Assembly: GCF_003148565.1 (NCBI RefSeq)
Contig: NZ_QGGL01000002.1
Location: 1-64,000 of the forward strand
DNA: 64,000 nt
DNA from: Tumebacillus permanentifrigoris
GTDB taxonomy: Bacteria > Bacillota > Bacilli > Tumebacillales > Tumebacillaceae
Direction: 5' to 3'
Shown here: positions 57,101 to 64,000 of the stretch, one piece after another
How the letters are laid out: every line of letters begins with the position of its first letter
Numbering within the stretch: position 1 is the first letter of the stretch
Made by a program: the position numbers and the translations under genes
The notes under the pieces: generated by a model
Database searches by the model: none
The model's input: the letters and a program-made list of their open reading frames with translations, nothing else
Told to the model about the DNA's origin: nothing

Positions 57101-60100
57101 GTCGACGATGGTTTCCGTCGGGATGATCACCATCCGCGCGCCGTGATGCAACGGCCAGAACAGTTCCGGGACAGATGCGTCAAAGCAGACCGAGGCCCGC
57201 TGTGCCACACAGTCTTGCTCGTCGATCGGCAGCTTCTCTTGCCACCAGTGCAACATGTTGTTGAGCGCGCGGTGGGAGATCATCGTTCCTTTGGGTTGTC
57301 CAGTCGAACCAGAGGTGTAGATGAGGTACGCGAGGTCGCTCGCTTCATTCAATCGCTCTGGTGTGGAGGTGGGGTACGCGGCCACGTTTTGCCACGTCAT
57401 CACTTCCTCCGATGCAGGGCTGTCGTCCAACAGAATGATCGTCTCCAGCAACGGCACTTCGGTGCGCACATCTGCCAGATGCATCAGGTAACGACCCTTG
57501 GTGAGCACGATGCGCGATTGTGAGTCGGCCAGCGTGAATTGGATGCGCCACTCCGGGTATTCCGGGTCGATGGGCACGTACGCCCCACCCGCTTTTAAAA
57601 TGCCGTAGATTCCGACGATTGTTTCCAGACTGCGTTCCATCAGGAGACTGACCAAGTGATTGCGCCCGACCCCTTTTTCCCGCAAAACATGCGCGAGGGC
57701 GTTCGAACGCTGATGCAGTTCCCCGTAGGTCATCGACTGTCCTTCATAGCGGAGCGCGATGCGTTCCGGGTGCAGGTCCGCTCGTTCGCTGAACTTCTCC
57801 ATCGCGAGAGAGTTCAGATCGTAGTCGCGCTCCGTCGCATTCATACCCGCGAGAATCTCGCGGTCGCGCTCAGTCAACAGATCGGGCTCGTACAAGCCGA
57901 TCTCCGTGTTGTCAAGCACGGTAGCAAGCAGGAGCTCAAACTGCTGTGCCATATTGCGCACCGTTTCCTCAACCAACAGATCGGTGTTGTATTCGAGGTG
58001 GAGCTTCAAGCCCGCTTCGTTCTCCAGCACTTTCAGTGCGAGGTCAAACTTGCTGGACTGGCGGTGAACTTTCGGCTCCGACATGTTCAAGCCGGGCAAG
58101 TGCAGACCGAACGGAGCGTTCGGGAACACGAACTGTGCGGAGAACAGCGACGGACGGCTCGGGTCGCGCTCCGGCTGTACTTTTTCCACCAAGAGATCGA
58201 AGGGAAGCTGTTGGTGATCAAACGCTTCGAGACAGCGTGCTTTCACCTGTTCCAGCAAGAGGCGGAACGTGTCATCCTCGCCAAAACGCACGCGGATCGC
58301 CACCGTGTTGATGAACACGCCGAGCAGCGCTTCTACTTCCCGCTCGGTCCGACCGGCGACCGGGGTGCCGACAATGATGTCCTCGTCCCCACTCAAGCGA
58401 TGCAACAGGAGGTGATACACGGCAAACAACGCCATATACAGCGATGTGCCTTCCTGTTCGGCAAAGCTCCGCGCTCTCTCCACCAGCGTCGGGTTCAGCT
58501 GCCAATTGTACACAGCCCCGGAATCGGTCATCACGGCGGGACGGTCAAAATCGAGCGGCAAATTCAACACAGGCAACGGCTTGGCGAGTTGAGAGGTCCA
58601 ATACGCCTCCGCTTCGTCAAACACCCCTGCTGCGATCTGCTCATTTTGCCAAGCGGCATAATCGACATAGCGGATCGCAGGCACTTCCAGTTCTGCATCC
58701 TGTTCATGGGAGAGCGCATGGTAGAATTCCGCGATCTCACGGATCAACAGCTGGGTGCTCCACCCATCAGAGATGATGTGGTGGGTGTTAAGATAAAAAT
58801 GATGCTCCAAGTCTCCGAGGCGGAACAGCATCGTGCGCATCAACGGTGCTTGGGCGAGATCGAACGGTTGGCGAGCATCCTCGTCCATCACCTGTTGGGT
58901 CAGCGCTACCTGTTCCTCTGTCGCGAGGTGGCTCACGTCTTGTAGCGGAATCGTCATCTCGACCGCATCGAGCACCACCTGACGCGGTACACCGTCTCGT
59001 TCCAAAAAGAGCGTGCGCAGGGAGTCCTGACGTTCGACTACGCATCGCAACGCTTTTTCAAGGAGCTGTGCGTTCAAGTCGCCGGTGAATACCACGCTGT
59101 ATGGCATATTATAGGAAGCATTTTGAGGATCGAGTTGTTGTTGGAACCAGATGCGGCTCTGCGCATGGGAAAGTTCGTAAGACTCCTGTTGCGGGCGCGG
59201 CTGAATCCTCGTCGAAGCGCCTGGACTGTCGAGGCTCACGCTGTCGAGATAGTGCGCCAACTCCTCGATCGTGAGGAACTGGAACAGGTCTTTGATCTTG
59301 ATCTGTGCTCCGCTGGTTTCCTTGATCCGTGCAAGCACTTGCATCGCCGACAACGAATGCCCGCCCAGCGTGAAAAAGCTGTCTCGAATCCCGACTTGAT
59401 CAAGTTTCAACACATCCGCCCAGATGCCGGCCAGCAGGTGTTCCGTTGCCGTCTGTGGTGCGACGTAGACGTTGCCCAACTGCGGCTTCGCTTCTAGGGC
59501 CAGCTCTTGCAACCCTTTGCGGTCGACTTTGCCATTTGGCAAAAGCGGCAAGGCCGCCAACCAGTGGAATTGCGAGGGGATCATCACATCCGGCAGTTTC
59601 TGCTGCAGCGATGCGCGCAACCCTTCAATCGTGAGTTCTTCATCCCCTGTGAAGTACGCGATCAGCGTACAATCGCCCTCTTCCTCGACGCGTGCAACGA
59701 CCACCGACTCTCGAATGCCCTCTGCCTCGGTCAGCGCGGCTTCAATCTCCCCAAGCTCAACGCGGATTCCGCGGACTTTGACTTGGTTGTCCTTGCGCCC
59801 GATGTATTCGACCGACCCATCCGCCAGATAGCGGCCCAAGTCACCTGTGCGGTAGACGCGGTCTGGCTGTGCAACCTGAAGCGGGTTTTGCAAAAATACT
59901 TCCGCTGTCAGTTCCGGACGCTTGTAATATCCGAGCGATAAAAAGGGGCTTCGAATGTAGATCTCGCCCACTTGCCCGATCCCACAGAGCTTTTGCTTAT
60001 CATTGAGCAAGAGCGGGACAGCCCCCTTCATCCCCCGCCCGACCGGAATCGGTTTGCCGATCGCAGGCAACGTCTCGATCCGGTGGAACATCTTGATCAT

Positions 60101-61036
60101 CGTGGTCTCGGTTGAACCATACAGGTTCACCAACTGAATCCGCGTGCCAAAGATGTCCATCCATTGCCGCACATGTTTGACTTCCAGCACTTCCCCGGCC
60201 ATCAGGATGTGGCGCAAGTTCGGAAACTTTTCAGCAGCTTCGGCGCGTTCCATCGTTTGCAACTCCGCCAGCACTTGGCGGAACACGCTGGGCACGCAAT
60301 GCACAAGTGTCAATTCCTCGCCCGCAATCCAATTCACCAACGACTCGCGGTCGTGGTACACCTCCTGCGACGGGAGGCAGACAACGCCCCCTGCACAGAG
60401 CGGGACGAAAATATCACGCAAGCAGGCGTCGAAGGACAGGGCGGCAAACTGGCTTACGCGATCCCCAGCCCCAATGCCAAACTCTTCGATCTCCCACCTA
60501 ATAAAATGCGACAGACTCTTATGACAACCCATGACCCCCTTTGGTCGCCCAGTAGAGCCAGAGGTGTAAAAGACATAATTGAGATCCATCGGCTCGTTGA
60601 TGAGCTCTGGGCTGGATGTCGGATAAATATGCAGTTCGGTAAACTGACGGGTCAGCAAGACCTGCGAATTTGAAAAAAGTGTGCGCATCTGCTCCTCGAA
60701 GGAATCTTGGGTAATCACCCAGTTCGGAGCTACTTCAGATAGAATCATGGAGAGTCGATCCTGTGGATAGTTCGGATCGAGCGGGACAAATGCCGCCCCA
60801 GCCTTGAGCACCCCTAGCAGCGAGACGACCATCTCCACGCTGCGCTCCAGCAGAATCGCTACGGGTTCACTGCGCCCGACTTGTTTGTCGCGCAGAAAGT
60901 GCGCCAGTTGGTTCGCACGTTGAGCAACTTCTCGGTAGGTCACGTGCTGTGAGCCAAATGAGACCGCCACCTGGTCAGGAGTCCGTTCCGCTTGCTGATC
61001 AAACATTTGCCAAATAAAGTTTAATTGGTCCGTCAT
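48197..61036 (-). CDS. Four-module NRPS ending in a ketosynthase (4279 aa)
   Basis: Domains in order: A1-PCP1 (loading; YTSGSTGRPKG near residue 155, GGHSLSAM near 559), C2-A2-PCP2 (HHIISDGW 754, A 1090-1580, GGHSLTLM 1639), C3-A3-PCP3 (HHIITDAW 1835, A 2170-2650, GGHSLLAI 2711), C4-A4-PCP4 (HHIITDGW 2903, FTSGSTGKPKG 3380, GGHSFALA 3778) and KS (DTACSTS 4014, EAHGTGT 4150, KTNVGHLDAAAG 4190). A4 reads DFWNIGMVHK, the standard Thr code. By my alignment to GrsA, A1, A2 and A3 read about DARCLALMIK, DAPFLGQVDK and DDIFISLVDK, none of which I can assign. There is no epimerase here. AAGGAGG lies 10 bases before the ATG. It starts the assembly line directly after the racemase gene. Confidence 0.92.
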   Translation of the reverse strand: MTDQLNFIWQMFDQQAERTPDQVAVSFGSQHVTYREVAQRANQLAHFLRDKQVGRSEPVAILLERSVEMVVSLLGVLKAGAAFVPLDPNYPQDRLSMILSEVAPNWVITQDSFEEQMRTLFSNSQVLLTRQFTELHIYPTSSPELINEPMDLNYVFYTSGSTGRPKGVMGCHKSLSHFIRWEIEEFGIGAGDRVSQFAALSFDACLRDIFVPLCAGGVVCLPSQEVYHDRESLVNWIAGEELTLVHCVPSVFRQVLAELQTMERAEAAEKFPNLRHILMAGEVLEVKHVRQWMDIFGTRIQLVNLYGSTETTMIKMFHRIETLPAIGKPIPVGRGMKGAVPLLLNDKQKLCGIGQVGEIYIRSPFLSLGYYKRPELTAEVFLQNPLQVAQPDRVYRTGDLGRYLADGSVEYIGRKDNQVKVRGIRVELGEIEAALTEAEGIRESVVVARVEEEGDCTLIAYFTGDEELTIEGLRASLQQKLPDVMIPSQFHWLAALPLLPNGKVDRKGLQELALEAKPQLGNVYVAPQTATEHLLAGIWADVLKLDQVGIRDSFFTLGGHSLSAMQVLARIKETSGAQIKIKDLFQFLTIEELAHYLDSVSLDSPGASTRIQPRPQQESYELSHAQSRIWFQQQLDPQNASYNMPYSVVFTGDLNAQLLEKALRCVVERQDSLRTLFLERDGVPRQVVLDAVEMTIPLQDVSHLATEEQVALTQQVMDEDARQPFDLAQAPLMRTMLFRLGDLEHHFYLNTHHIISDGWSTQLLIREIAEFYHALSHEQDAELEVPAIRYVDYAAWQNEQIAAGVFDEAEAYWTSQLAKPLPVLNLPLDFDRPAVMTDSGAVYNWQLNPTLVERARSFAEQEGTSLYMALFAVYHLLLHRLSGDEDIIVGTPVAGRTEREVEALLGVFINTVAIRVRFGEDDTFRLLLEQVKARCLEAFDHQQLPFDLLVEKVQPERDPSRPSLFSAQFVFPNAPFGLHLPGLNMSEPKVHRQSSKFDLALKVLENEAGLKLHLEYNTDLLVEETVRNMAQQFELLLATVLDNTEIGLYEPDLLTERDREILAGMNATERDYDLNSLAMEKFSERADLHPERIALRYEGQSMTYGELHQRSNALAHVLREKGVGRNHLVSLLMERSLETIVGIYGILKAGGAYVPIDPEYPEWRIQFTLADSQSRIVLTKGRYLMHLADVRTEVPLLETIILLDDSPASEEVMTWQNVAAYPTSTPERLNEASDLAYLIYTSGSTGQPKGTMISHRALNNMLHWWQEKLPIDEQDCVAQRASVCFDASVPELFWPLHHGARMVIIPTETIVDAYRLRDTLIAESVSYIKFVPTLFNSFMYGLQNMGAEQARIPSLRWILNGGEALTAKTVNLWYELFGPGVTLVNQYGPTEATVDVTIYKMTGRQERNIPMGDVMPNNQAHVLDRQGNLCPVGVIGELHLAGVQLAEGYHNNSEKTAEVFVPNHLPNSVGDRLYRTGDLVRVLRDGTLEYVGRKDSQVKVRGFRIELGEIEEVLMQHPDVNSVGVVVLAGPDDSNSLVAFFTSGKSSLDIVELKAYLGEKLPPYMVPAVLQQIDQMPQTPNGKVDRKVLLQLSTDATFETDADAFVQPVTPTEAKLAEIWKELLRKEEVGTTDNFFELGGHSLTLMLMHSRIRNTLDIALELKDLFANPTVAELAAHVDSLLNLGSSQEIVRIERAPEQEHYELSHAQKRLWFLHKFDPTSTAYNVYFNLVLKGDIQVELFEAALQEIVRRHSALRTVLREVEGQPRQFVQESSPLRLVYEDWTPLSTAERHLALRAKLRETEQQPYDLSNGPLLRCMLYRMGEQEYQFLLQMHHIITDAWSRDLLGKELHLIYSALVAGREPNLAPVELQYIDYAEWQAAQAEGGVFEQEQQYWLHELAKPLPVLDLPTDFPRPDVQSHHGGIVVEVLPRELVERVRRVTQQSDVSMFMFLFAAYVHLLNHLTGQDDLIVGVPIAGRTNEALEGTLGFFVNTLAIRVRLAGIMTPHELLQEIKRLSVEAFQHQSVPFDLLLERLNPERDLSRSPIFSTMFQLEIGEAAVLQGEHFTLELADNPYETMTSKFDMQLTLLEFEGQDCNLFLQYNTDLFRHETVQKFTDLFQQVVDAFATDLQQPLRELALLTEGDSQVYERLNDTAVDYDLDALLLDAFVEQVQANPDRVALSDQGRTMTYRELHERSNQLAHYLRAQGVQRNQLIAIMMERSIELIVGLYGIVKAGAAYVPIDPEYPAQRIQYMIEDSGANVLLTKQGYQEQAMVPLQTVLLLDECWETMEELSTQLTTLPEIVNESTDLAYMIYTSGSTGQPKGVLIQHRAILNRLHWHQDTFQLTPEDVVIQRTTNCFDDSIIELFWPLRHGAMMSIMAQDVVLDPQRLIQQVVREKATYMQFVPSLLAVVVSALQEIPQDERPQLRTIIVSGEALPSKLVEQWFALYPTGTKLANLYGPTEASVDVSGAIYEAPQSVITIGVPIANTKLYVLNARGQLCPVNVKGELYVGGVQLALGYHNKPEKTAESFVQHPLLGAPGERLYRTGDMVRLLSTGNIEYLGRVDNQVKIRGFRIELGEIEEALTQCPNVDMAAVIVHQGPDGNKALFGYYTATSVDIETSAIKDHLRSKLADYMVPPRLVRLETMPLTPNGKVDRNILEQFAAQDSFEVVVEYMAPSNSTEETLAGIWSDVLKRDQVGIQDNFFDLGGHSLLAIQLLNRIRNELNAAVELKELFSNPTIAQLAERIHSKQIATALVIPRAADQPHHVLSNAQKRLWFTHKMNPESRSYHVPLEIGILQELDAKLFEKAFALLVQRHDALRTVFVEIDGEPRQKIMPNSPVRLFYKDLSGLTEDEQTTYIRETIALSESKPFDLATGPLMRTMLFKRGERAYHFYLNLHHIITDGWSNELLAREHGALYEALVAGEEPPVAELPLRYIDYAEWQEQERVKGRWQEDESYWLTTLAKPLPVLELPTDFPRPEVRTDSGAAVWMTIPAQLTAELRARACAEDVSLYLLLLAGYVLFLHQQTHQQDLIIGTPVAGRTAESLESIVGFFVNTLALRTSLDGVETLRDLVKVVKEQFLNAYQHQAYPFDLLIEKVNPERDLSRSPIFSTMFTYRQFLEALSPIYQPLVPQGHEVSKFDLTVNVSEAEDELRVRFEYNTDLFRQATIEQFATRLQQALQTLATQPTAQLNALQESVTQVSAQERAHLLQGLNPEPKLYLADETLQQRFEQQAAQTPASLAVTCNGESWTYAELNARANRIAHLLREKGVQESTPVVLVLERSLDMIAAILGVVKAGGYYIPVDPDYPGDRIAYILEDTAAQHLIYQAEQPTALQSYSGCTIALDQDQAVLESMPDSNPASLITADSLIYAIFTSGSTGKPKGVLLTHRNVGRLMDATHPHFGFDSEDVWTMFHSYCFDFSVWEMYGALLYGGRLVIVPKILAPSTREFYELLCQERVTVLNQTPSAFYRLIDVDAKHREGRLGQHLRYVIFGGEALNFTQLRPFLERYPAAPQLVNMYGITETTVHATYRPIERADLNSAWKGSPIGVPLDDLKFYLLDETQQLVPPGTPGEIYIGGPGLATRYLNNPEKTAEVFLEAPLPELVGQRLYKTGDLARLNENGELEYLGRVDHQVKIRGFRIELGEVENAFIRHDEISNVLVVASPDADGEMQLVAYLETDAELPAKEWRRYVRQTLPEYMVPTRLIPVSEFPMTPNGKIDRKALQALGEQKPPQPQAAAVTMPVTQLQEELLAIWRDVLQHDDFGIEDNFFDVGGHSFALAKVQNAMQEKLGIKVPLTDLFKYPTIQSLAEGVAPATDNLRETAPVQVKQQQRHEGKEAVAIIGIALRFPEASTPYEFWQNLKNGRESVREFPLEEVMDTPFNQDPEVRARLVRVAGLLDNIDKFDADFFGISEKEARLMNPQHRLFLECAWEAIEDGGYNVESMNRKVSVYGGCGGYEYLSRGMAGTGIPNLTRSELFQGMLASQPKFLTTRVSYKLNLTGESMFLDTACSTSLVAVHMACESLLNGKSDFALAGGASITLPQKQGYLYEPGFVHSEDGHCRAFDASSTGTTNGSGVGVVFLKRLSDAQRDGDPIYAVIKGSAVNNDGNIKIGYTAPSQAGQADVIALAQAAAGVQPEDISYIEAHGTGTILGDPIEVAALTEVFRKQTDRRQFCALGSLKTNVGHLDAAAGVAGLIKTALALKNRELPPSLNFEVPNPALKLEESPFYVITEHQPWNTENTVRRAGVSAFGIGGTNAHVILEEAPSDEQETN

Positions 61037-61056
61037 CTACACATGCCTCCTTAGGC

Positions 61057-61746
61057 TTAAAATGCGAATTGCGGCCATGCTCTAGCCACCAACATCAACG
61101 GGTCGAGAATTCGGGAGGCCATCGCCTCTTGTTCCCGCATCACATACCGGGTCAATAGATGAAACTCAGTACACCCGCTAATCCAGCCATCTGCCCCATA
61201 GTGCTCGACCAGACTCAACGCGACGTCATACGCTTGGCGGAGCAGATCAGGACGGCTCCCGTATTGCTTCATGGTGTAGAGGAGTTCATGAATACGCACT
61301 TGGTCTTCCACGCTTGGAATCAGAATTCTCTCGTGCTCGAGCAGCCGAGTGCGATACGATCCATTGGTGGCAAACAGCAAGTACGTCCGATCAGAACGCT
61401 CCACCTCGTCCAATGTCAAAGTCACGAGATTCACCATCATCTCTCGCATCGCTTCTGGATACTGTTGGACGTAATAGTGTGAGGTGATGCACGGAATGAT
61501 CAGCACTTCAATACCCATGCAGGACATCTGCTCCCACAGGGAGATCAACTTTTGTGTGACCGCATCGTTGGTCCCCGCTTCAATCGAGGACGTGCGGTCC
61601 GGAATGCTTGGGTCAGAACAGAGCACCACACGCGGTTTGTTCTGTTCCATACCCAAGTTGAGGTTCTGCTCGTAGATCGTATTCACAAATTCCGCTGATG
61701 CAAACGGACCCATCCCGCCTAATATCCCTACTAGCTTTTGCTTCAT
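61057..61746 (-). CDS. Aspartate/glutamate racemase family protein (229 aa)
   Basis: The N-terminal GILGGMGPFASAEF and the two catalytic Cys regions, IPCITSH near residue 85 and ISGCTEFHLL near 190, mark a cofactor-independent Asp/Glu racemase. The first motif differs from the usual IPCNTAH by Ile for Asn. I chose the ATG at 61746, which overlaps the MFS stop as ATGA and has GGGGGAG before it. It is co-transcribed with the exporter and NRPS, so it probably supplies a D-amino acid, perhaps D-Asp or D-Glu, to the assembly line. Confidence 0.85.
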   Translation of the reverse strand: MKQKLVGILGGMGPFASAEFVNTIYEQNLNLGMEQNKPRVVLCSDPSIPDRTSSIEAGTNDAVTQKLISLWEQMSCMGIEVLIIPCITSHYYVQQYPEAMREMMVNLVTLTLDEVERSDRTYLLFATNGSYRTRLLEHERILIPSVEDQVRIHELLYTMKQYGSRPDLLRQAYDVALSLVEHYGADGWISGCTEFHLLTRYVMREQEAMASRILDPLMLVARAWPQFAF

Positions 61747-62981
61747 TGAGCACTCCCCCAGATCAGACGTTTGAACAATACGCCCAGCACACCAACACAA
61801 AGCATCACCAATCCTGTGATTTGAAACGCAGTGGAGACACCAAGCGCCCCGATCATCACACCGCCGACCATCGGGCCGATGATCACCACCGCACTGGTCA
61901 AAGAATTGGTGATGCCGGTGATGCGGCCCATCATTTCGGGCGGAGTTTCTTTTTGGCGCAGGAAGCTAAATCCAATGATCGTCAAACCGACGCCAAGTCC
62001 TCCAAGGAAGGCGCAGAGATAAATCCAGAGAATCGGTCCTCCCAACTCAAACATCCCGAATCCGCCAAACGACAGCCCCGTAAGCAAGCAGCCCAGACTG
62101 AGTGTCCAGCCATACGACTTGATGTTTTTGATCCCTGTCAAGATCCCGCCGACTGTAAACATCCCAAATCCGACGGTCGAGATGACATACCCGAGCAACG
62201 TTTCCGAACCTGGCACGACTTCCCGCAACAGAATCCCGAACTGCGAATCGACCATCTGCAACGTGAAGAATCCGACCAGGTAAAACGCAAAGCTCATATA
62301 CAACATGCGAATGGTGAACAACGTCTTCCAGCCTTCTTGCCAAGATTGAAGCAGGCTGGGTTTCGTTTCTGTCGGTGTTGGCGTGGAGAGACCTTCTTCG
62401 GAAACCTTACCAACCGTCATCAGAAGCACCGCCGATATGAAAAAGGAGATCGCATTGATGACGAGACACAATTTGATCGAGACCAAGGCGATCAAAATCG
62501 AGCCCAGCAACGGCCCCGCCACTTTGGAAATCTGCATAACCATCCCGATCATCGCACTAGCCTTCATCAGTTGCTCCTCAGGGACTGAGGTGCGCAGCAA
62601 CGCTTGTTGAGCCGGCGTGTTAAATACCGAAGCGGTTGCGCGCAAGAACATGATCGGCAAGGCCCAGTATGGATTCCCTGTAAAAATCAAAGCGACCGTC
62701 AGCACTGCACGTATTAAATCGGTGTTGATCATCAGTTGTATTTTCTTCCAGCGGTCTGCATAAACGCCAGCCAATTGACCCAACGCAATACTTGGCACAG
62801 CATACGAGATCGGCACCAACGCCACCAGGAACGAGTTGGCATGCCACGTGTAACTGAATAAAATCATGAGGGCCGTCATGTCGAACCAATCGCCAAAACT
62901 TGAGATAGAGTAGGAAACGAACATTCTAGTGAAAATTTTGTTCTTCCAAAGCGATCTCGGTGCTGTCCCTGTTTTCTCCAT
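61743..62981 (-). CDS. MFS exporter, EntS-like (412 aa)
   Basis: Twelve predicted membrane segments are seen, with MFS_3-type motifs: SISSFGDWFDMTALMILF, GVYADRWKK after TM2 and ATASVFNTPAQQALL. These resemble siderophore and natural-product exporters. The start at 62981 has AAGGAGG 6 bases before it; an ATG two codons earlier is too close to that site. It is the first gene of the biosynthetic operon, downstream of a good sigma-A-type promoter, and probably exports the product or gives resistance to it. Confidence 0.85.
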   Translation of the reverse strand: MEKTGTAPRSLWKNKIFTRMFVSYSISSFGDWFDMTALMILFSYTWHANSFLVALVPISYAVPSIALGQLAGVYADRWKKIQLMINTDLIRAVLTVALIFTGNPYWALPIMFLRATASVFNTPAQQALLRTSVPEEQLMKASAMIGMVMQISKVAGPLLGSILIALVSIKLCLVINAISFFISAVLLMTVGKVSEEGLSTPTPTETKPSLLQSWQEGWKTLFTIRMLYMSFAFYLVGFFTLQMVDSQFGILLREVVPGSETLLGYVISTVGFGMFTVGGILTGIKNIKSYGWTLSLGCLLTGLSFGGFGMFELGGPILWIYLCAFLGGLGVGLTIIGFSFLRQKETPPEMMGRITGITNSLTSAVVIIGPMVGGVMIGALGVSTAFQITGLVMLCVGVLGVLFKRLIWGSAQ

Positions 62982-63054
62982 GCACATCCTCCTTGAACAT
63001 CGTGTGGTAGAGTTGATCTTTTTTACAACGACAATAAATCAAATTGACAAGAAT

Positions 63055-63083
63055 AGTATAATTATTTTACCTTTACGTGTCTA
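63055..63083 (-). promoter_or_regulatory. Probable sigma-A promoter of the NRPS/PKS operon
   Basis: On the minus strand TAGACA (63078-63083) and TATACT (63055-63060) lie exactly 17 bases apart. Each differs from consensus by one base. The start of transcription would be near 63048, about 67 bases before the MFS start. It would drive the whole operon of roughly 28 kb. Confidence 0.6.
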
Positions 63084-63099
63084 CTAATATTTTTTGTAG

Positions 63100-63160
63100 T
63101 ACCTTAAACCTGATATTTAGTACAACTACAAACTGGTACTTCTTTTAATGTGTAAAATAA
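63100..63160. promoter_or_regulatory. Inverted-repeat operator candidate in the divergent region
   Basis: TTGTAGTAC and GTACAACTACAA form an imperfect inverted repeat about 20 bases apart between the divergent MFS and dioxygenase genes. It lies just upstream of the -35 box of the operon promoter, a suitable place for an activator or repressor. Confidence 0.4.
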
Positions 63161-63231
63161 ATTCTGTTGATTGTTTTATTAGTTTCGGTTACTTTCAATA
63201 TAGAGCACGTATGCCAGAGGAGGTTGAGAGA

Positions 63232-64000
63232 ATGGAACTACAACAAAACCCGATCGAATTGTCCGAGCTTCAACCCGGACAGACGTTGCCGTTGGTGATC
63301 TCCCCTACCTGTGATACCTTTGACCTGCTGGAATGGGCCAAGCAGAACACCGAGTGGTTGGAGCAAAAATTATTGGAACACGGTGGAATTCTGTTTCGCA
63401 ACTGCAACGTGACCGATATCGCCGCGTTCGAGACGTTTACCGCGACCCTCTGTCCGAATCTAGAGGACTATACAGAGCGCTCCACCCCGCGCTCCGAAGT
63501 GCATGGCAAGGTCTACACATCGACCTCATATCCTTCAGAACAACACATTCCCATGCACAACGAGATGTCCTACGCGTATGCATGGCCGAAAAAGATCTTC
63601 TTTTTCTCCGTGCTGAATGCAGAGACGGGCGGTGAGACACCGATTGCGGACAGCCGTGAAGTGCTGAAACGTCTGGACCCCGGATTGGTGCAGCGCTTTG
63701 TGGACAAAAAAATCCGCTATGTCCGCAACTACATGCGCGGACTGGACCTCCCGTGGGAGGAAGTGTTCCAAACCACGAGCAAGCAGGAAGTCGAAGCCTA
63801 CTGCCGCAAGACCGGCATGACGTGGGAATGGAAAAAAGACGGAAGCCTGCGCACGATCGCCATCCGCGATGCGCTGGCGAAGCACCCGGTCACATCTGAG
63901 CTCGTCTGGTTCAACCAAGCGCATCTGTTCCACGTCTCCAACCTGCCTGACGAGGTGCGGGAGGCGCTGGTGTTCGCGCTAGGCGAGGAGAATCTGACGC
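63232..64000 (+). CDS. TauD/TfdA-family dioxygenase, SyrP-like (partial, 256+ aa)
   Basis: The frame is open from ATG 63232 to the end of the window. AGAGGAGG lies 8 bases before the start. Landmarks of Fe(II)/2-oxoglutarate dioxygenases are seen: GGILFRNC, the HxE metal motif in MHNEMSYAY (near residue 108) and ETGGETPIADSREVLKRLDP. The distal His and Arg should lie past the window end. Relatives such as SyrP hydroxylate carrier-bound amino acids, in SyrP's case Asp, during NRPS synthesis. Divergent transcription from the operon and the nearby racemase suggest it tailors one of the residues. Confidence 0.85.
   Translation, partial: MELQQNPIELSELQPGQTLPLVISPTCDTFDLLEWAKQNTEWLEQKLLEHGGILFRNCNVTDIAAFETFTATLCPNLEDYTERSTPRSEVHGKVYTSTSYPSEQHIPMHNEMSYAYAWPKKIFFFSVLNAETGGETPIADSREVLKRLDPGLVQRFVDKKIRYVRNYMRGLDLPWEEVFQTTSKQEVEAYCRKTGMTWEWKKDGSLRTIAIRDALAKHPVTSELVWFNQAHLFHVSNLPDEVREALVFALGEENLT

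Noticed and set aside
1-64000. CRISPR array
   Set aside because: No series of regularly spaced direct repeats of 20-40 bases was seen.

Overview
The window looks like chromosome of a Gram-positive, endospore-forming member of the Bacillales. The evidence is a SpoVID-like spore morphogenesis protein, two CotS-type spore coat proteins, Bacillus-type ribosome binding sites, PadR/DUF1700/DUF4097 regulation and a SwrC-like RND pump. An Alicyclobacillaceae genus such as Tumebacillus would fit the moderately high GC and gene content, but that is an inference and no rRNA is present to settle it.

Bases 1 to about 12,030 are visibly AT-richer and read as an integrated mobile element. At the left edge a tyrosine recombinase gene is cut by what looks like the end of an IS21-family insertion sequence. 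Next come two HTH-plus-TPR regulators. The second overlaps a previously uncalled 43-residue exported-peptide gene, so it resembles a peptide quorum-sensing (RNPP or arbitrium-like) receptor/pheromone pair. Further right are a YaaC-like protein, a PD-(D/E)xK nuclease of the Mrr type and a P-loop helicase-like protein. Three copies of a 115-130 bp repeat built around a terminator hairpin lie among these genes. A second, intact tyrosine recombinase sits beside a tRNA-Val(GAC)-like relic that is the probable attachment site.

Bases 12,258 to 31,480 are GC-richer core-like DNA: a DUF4132 protein, a secreted papain-like protease, a MacB/LolD-type ABC exporter operon with an uncalled 45-residue membrane protein, a degenerate phosphohexomutase, a phosphodiester glycosidase family protein, and a spore-coat cluster (CotS-like, mannose-1-phosphate guanylyltransferase, CotS-like, SpoVID-like). 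A CrtI-like FAD oxidoreductase and a PadR-DUF1700-DUF4097 operon follow.

Bases 31,645 to 64,000 are a secondary-metabolite locus. One long leftward operon reads MFS exporter, aspartate/glutamate racemase, a 4279-residue NRPS ending in a ketosynthase, an AT-ACP-C-A-PCP-E protein, a KS-AT-DH-KR-ACP polyketide synthase and a lone condensation-domain protein. A convergent SwrC-like RND pump and a divergent SyrP-like TauD dioxygenase (cut by the window end) flank it. Read in order, the line would join three amino acids of uncertain identity, Thr (canonical code DFWNIGMVHK), a beta-keto C2 unit, D-Phe (code DAWTFAAVCK plus epimerase) and an unsaturated C2 unit. No thioesterase is present in the window, and one PKS module is split between two proteins exactly between KS and AT. 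I do not recognise the assembly line as a known product.
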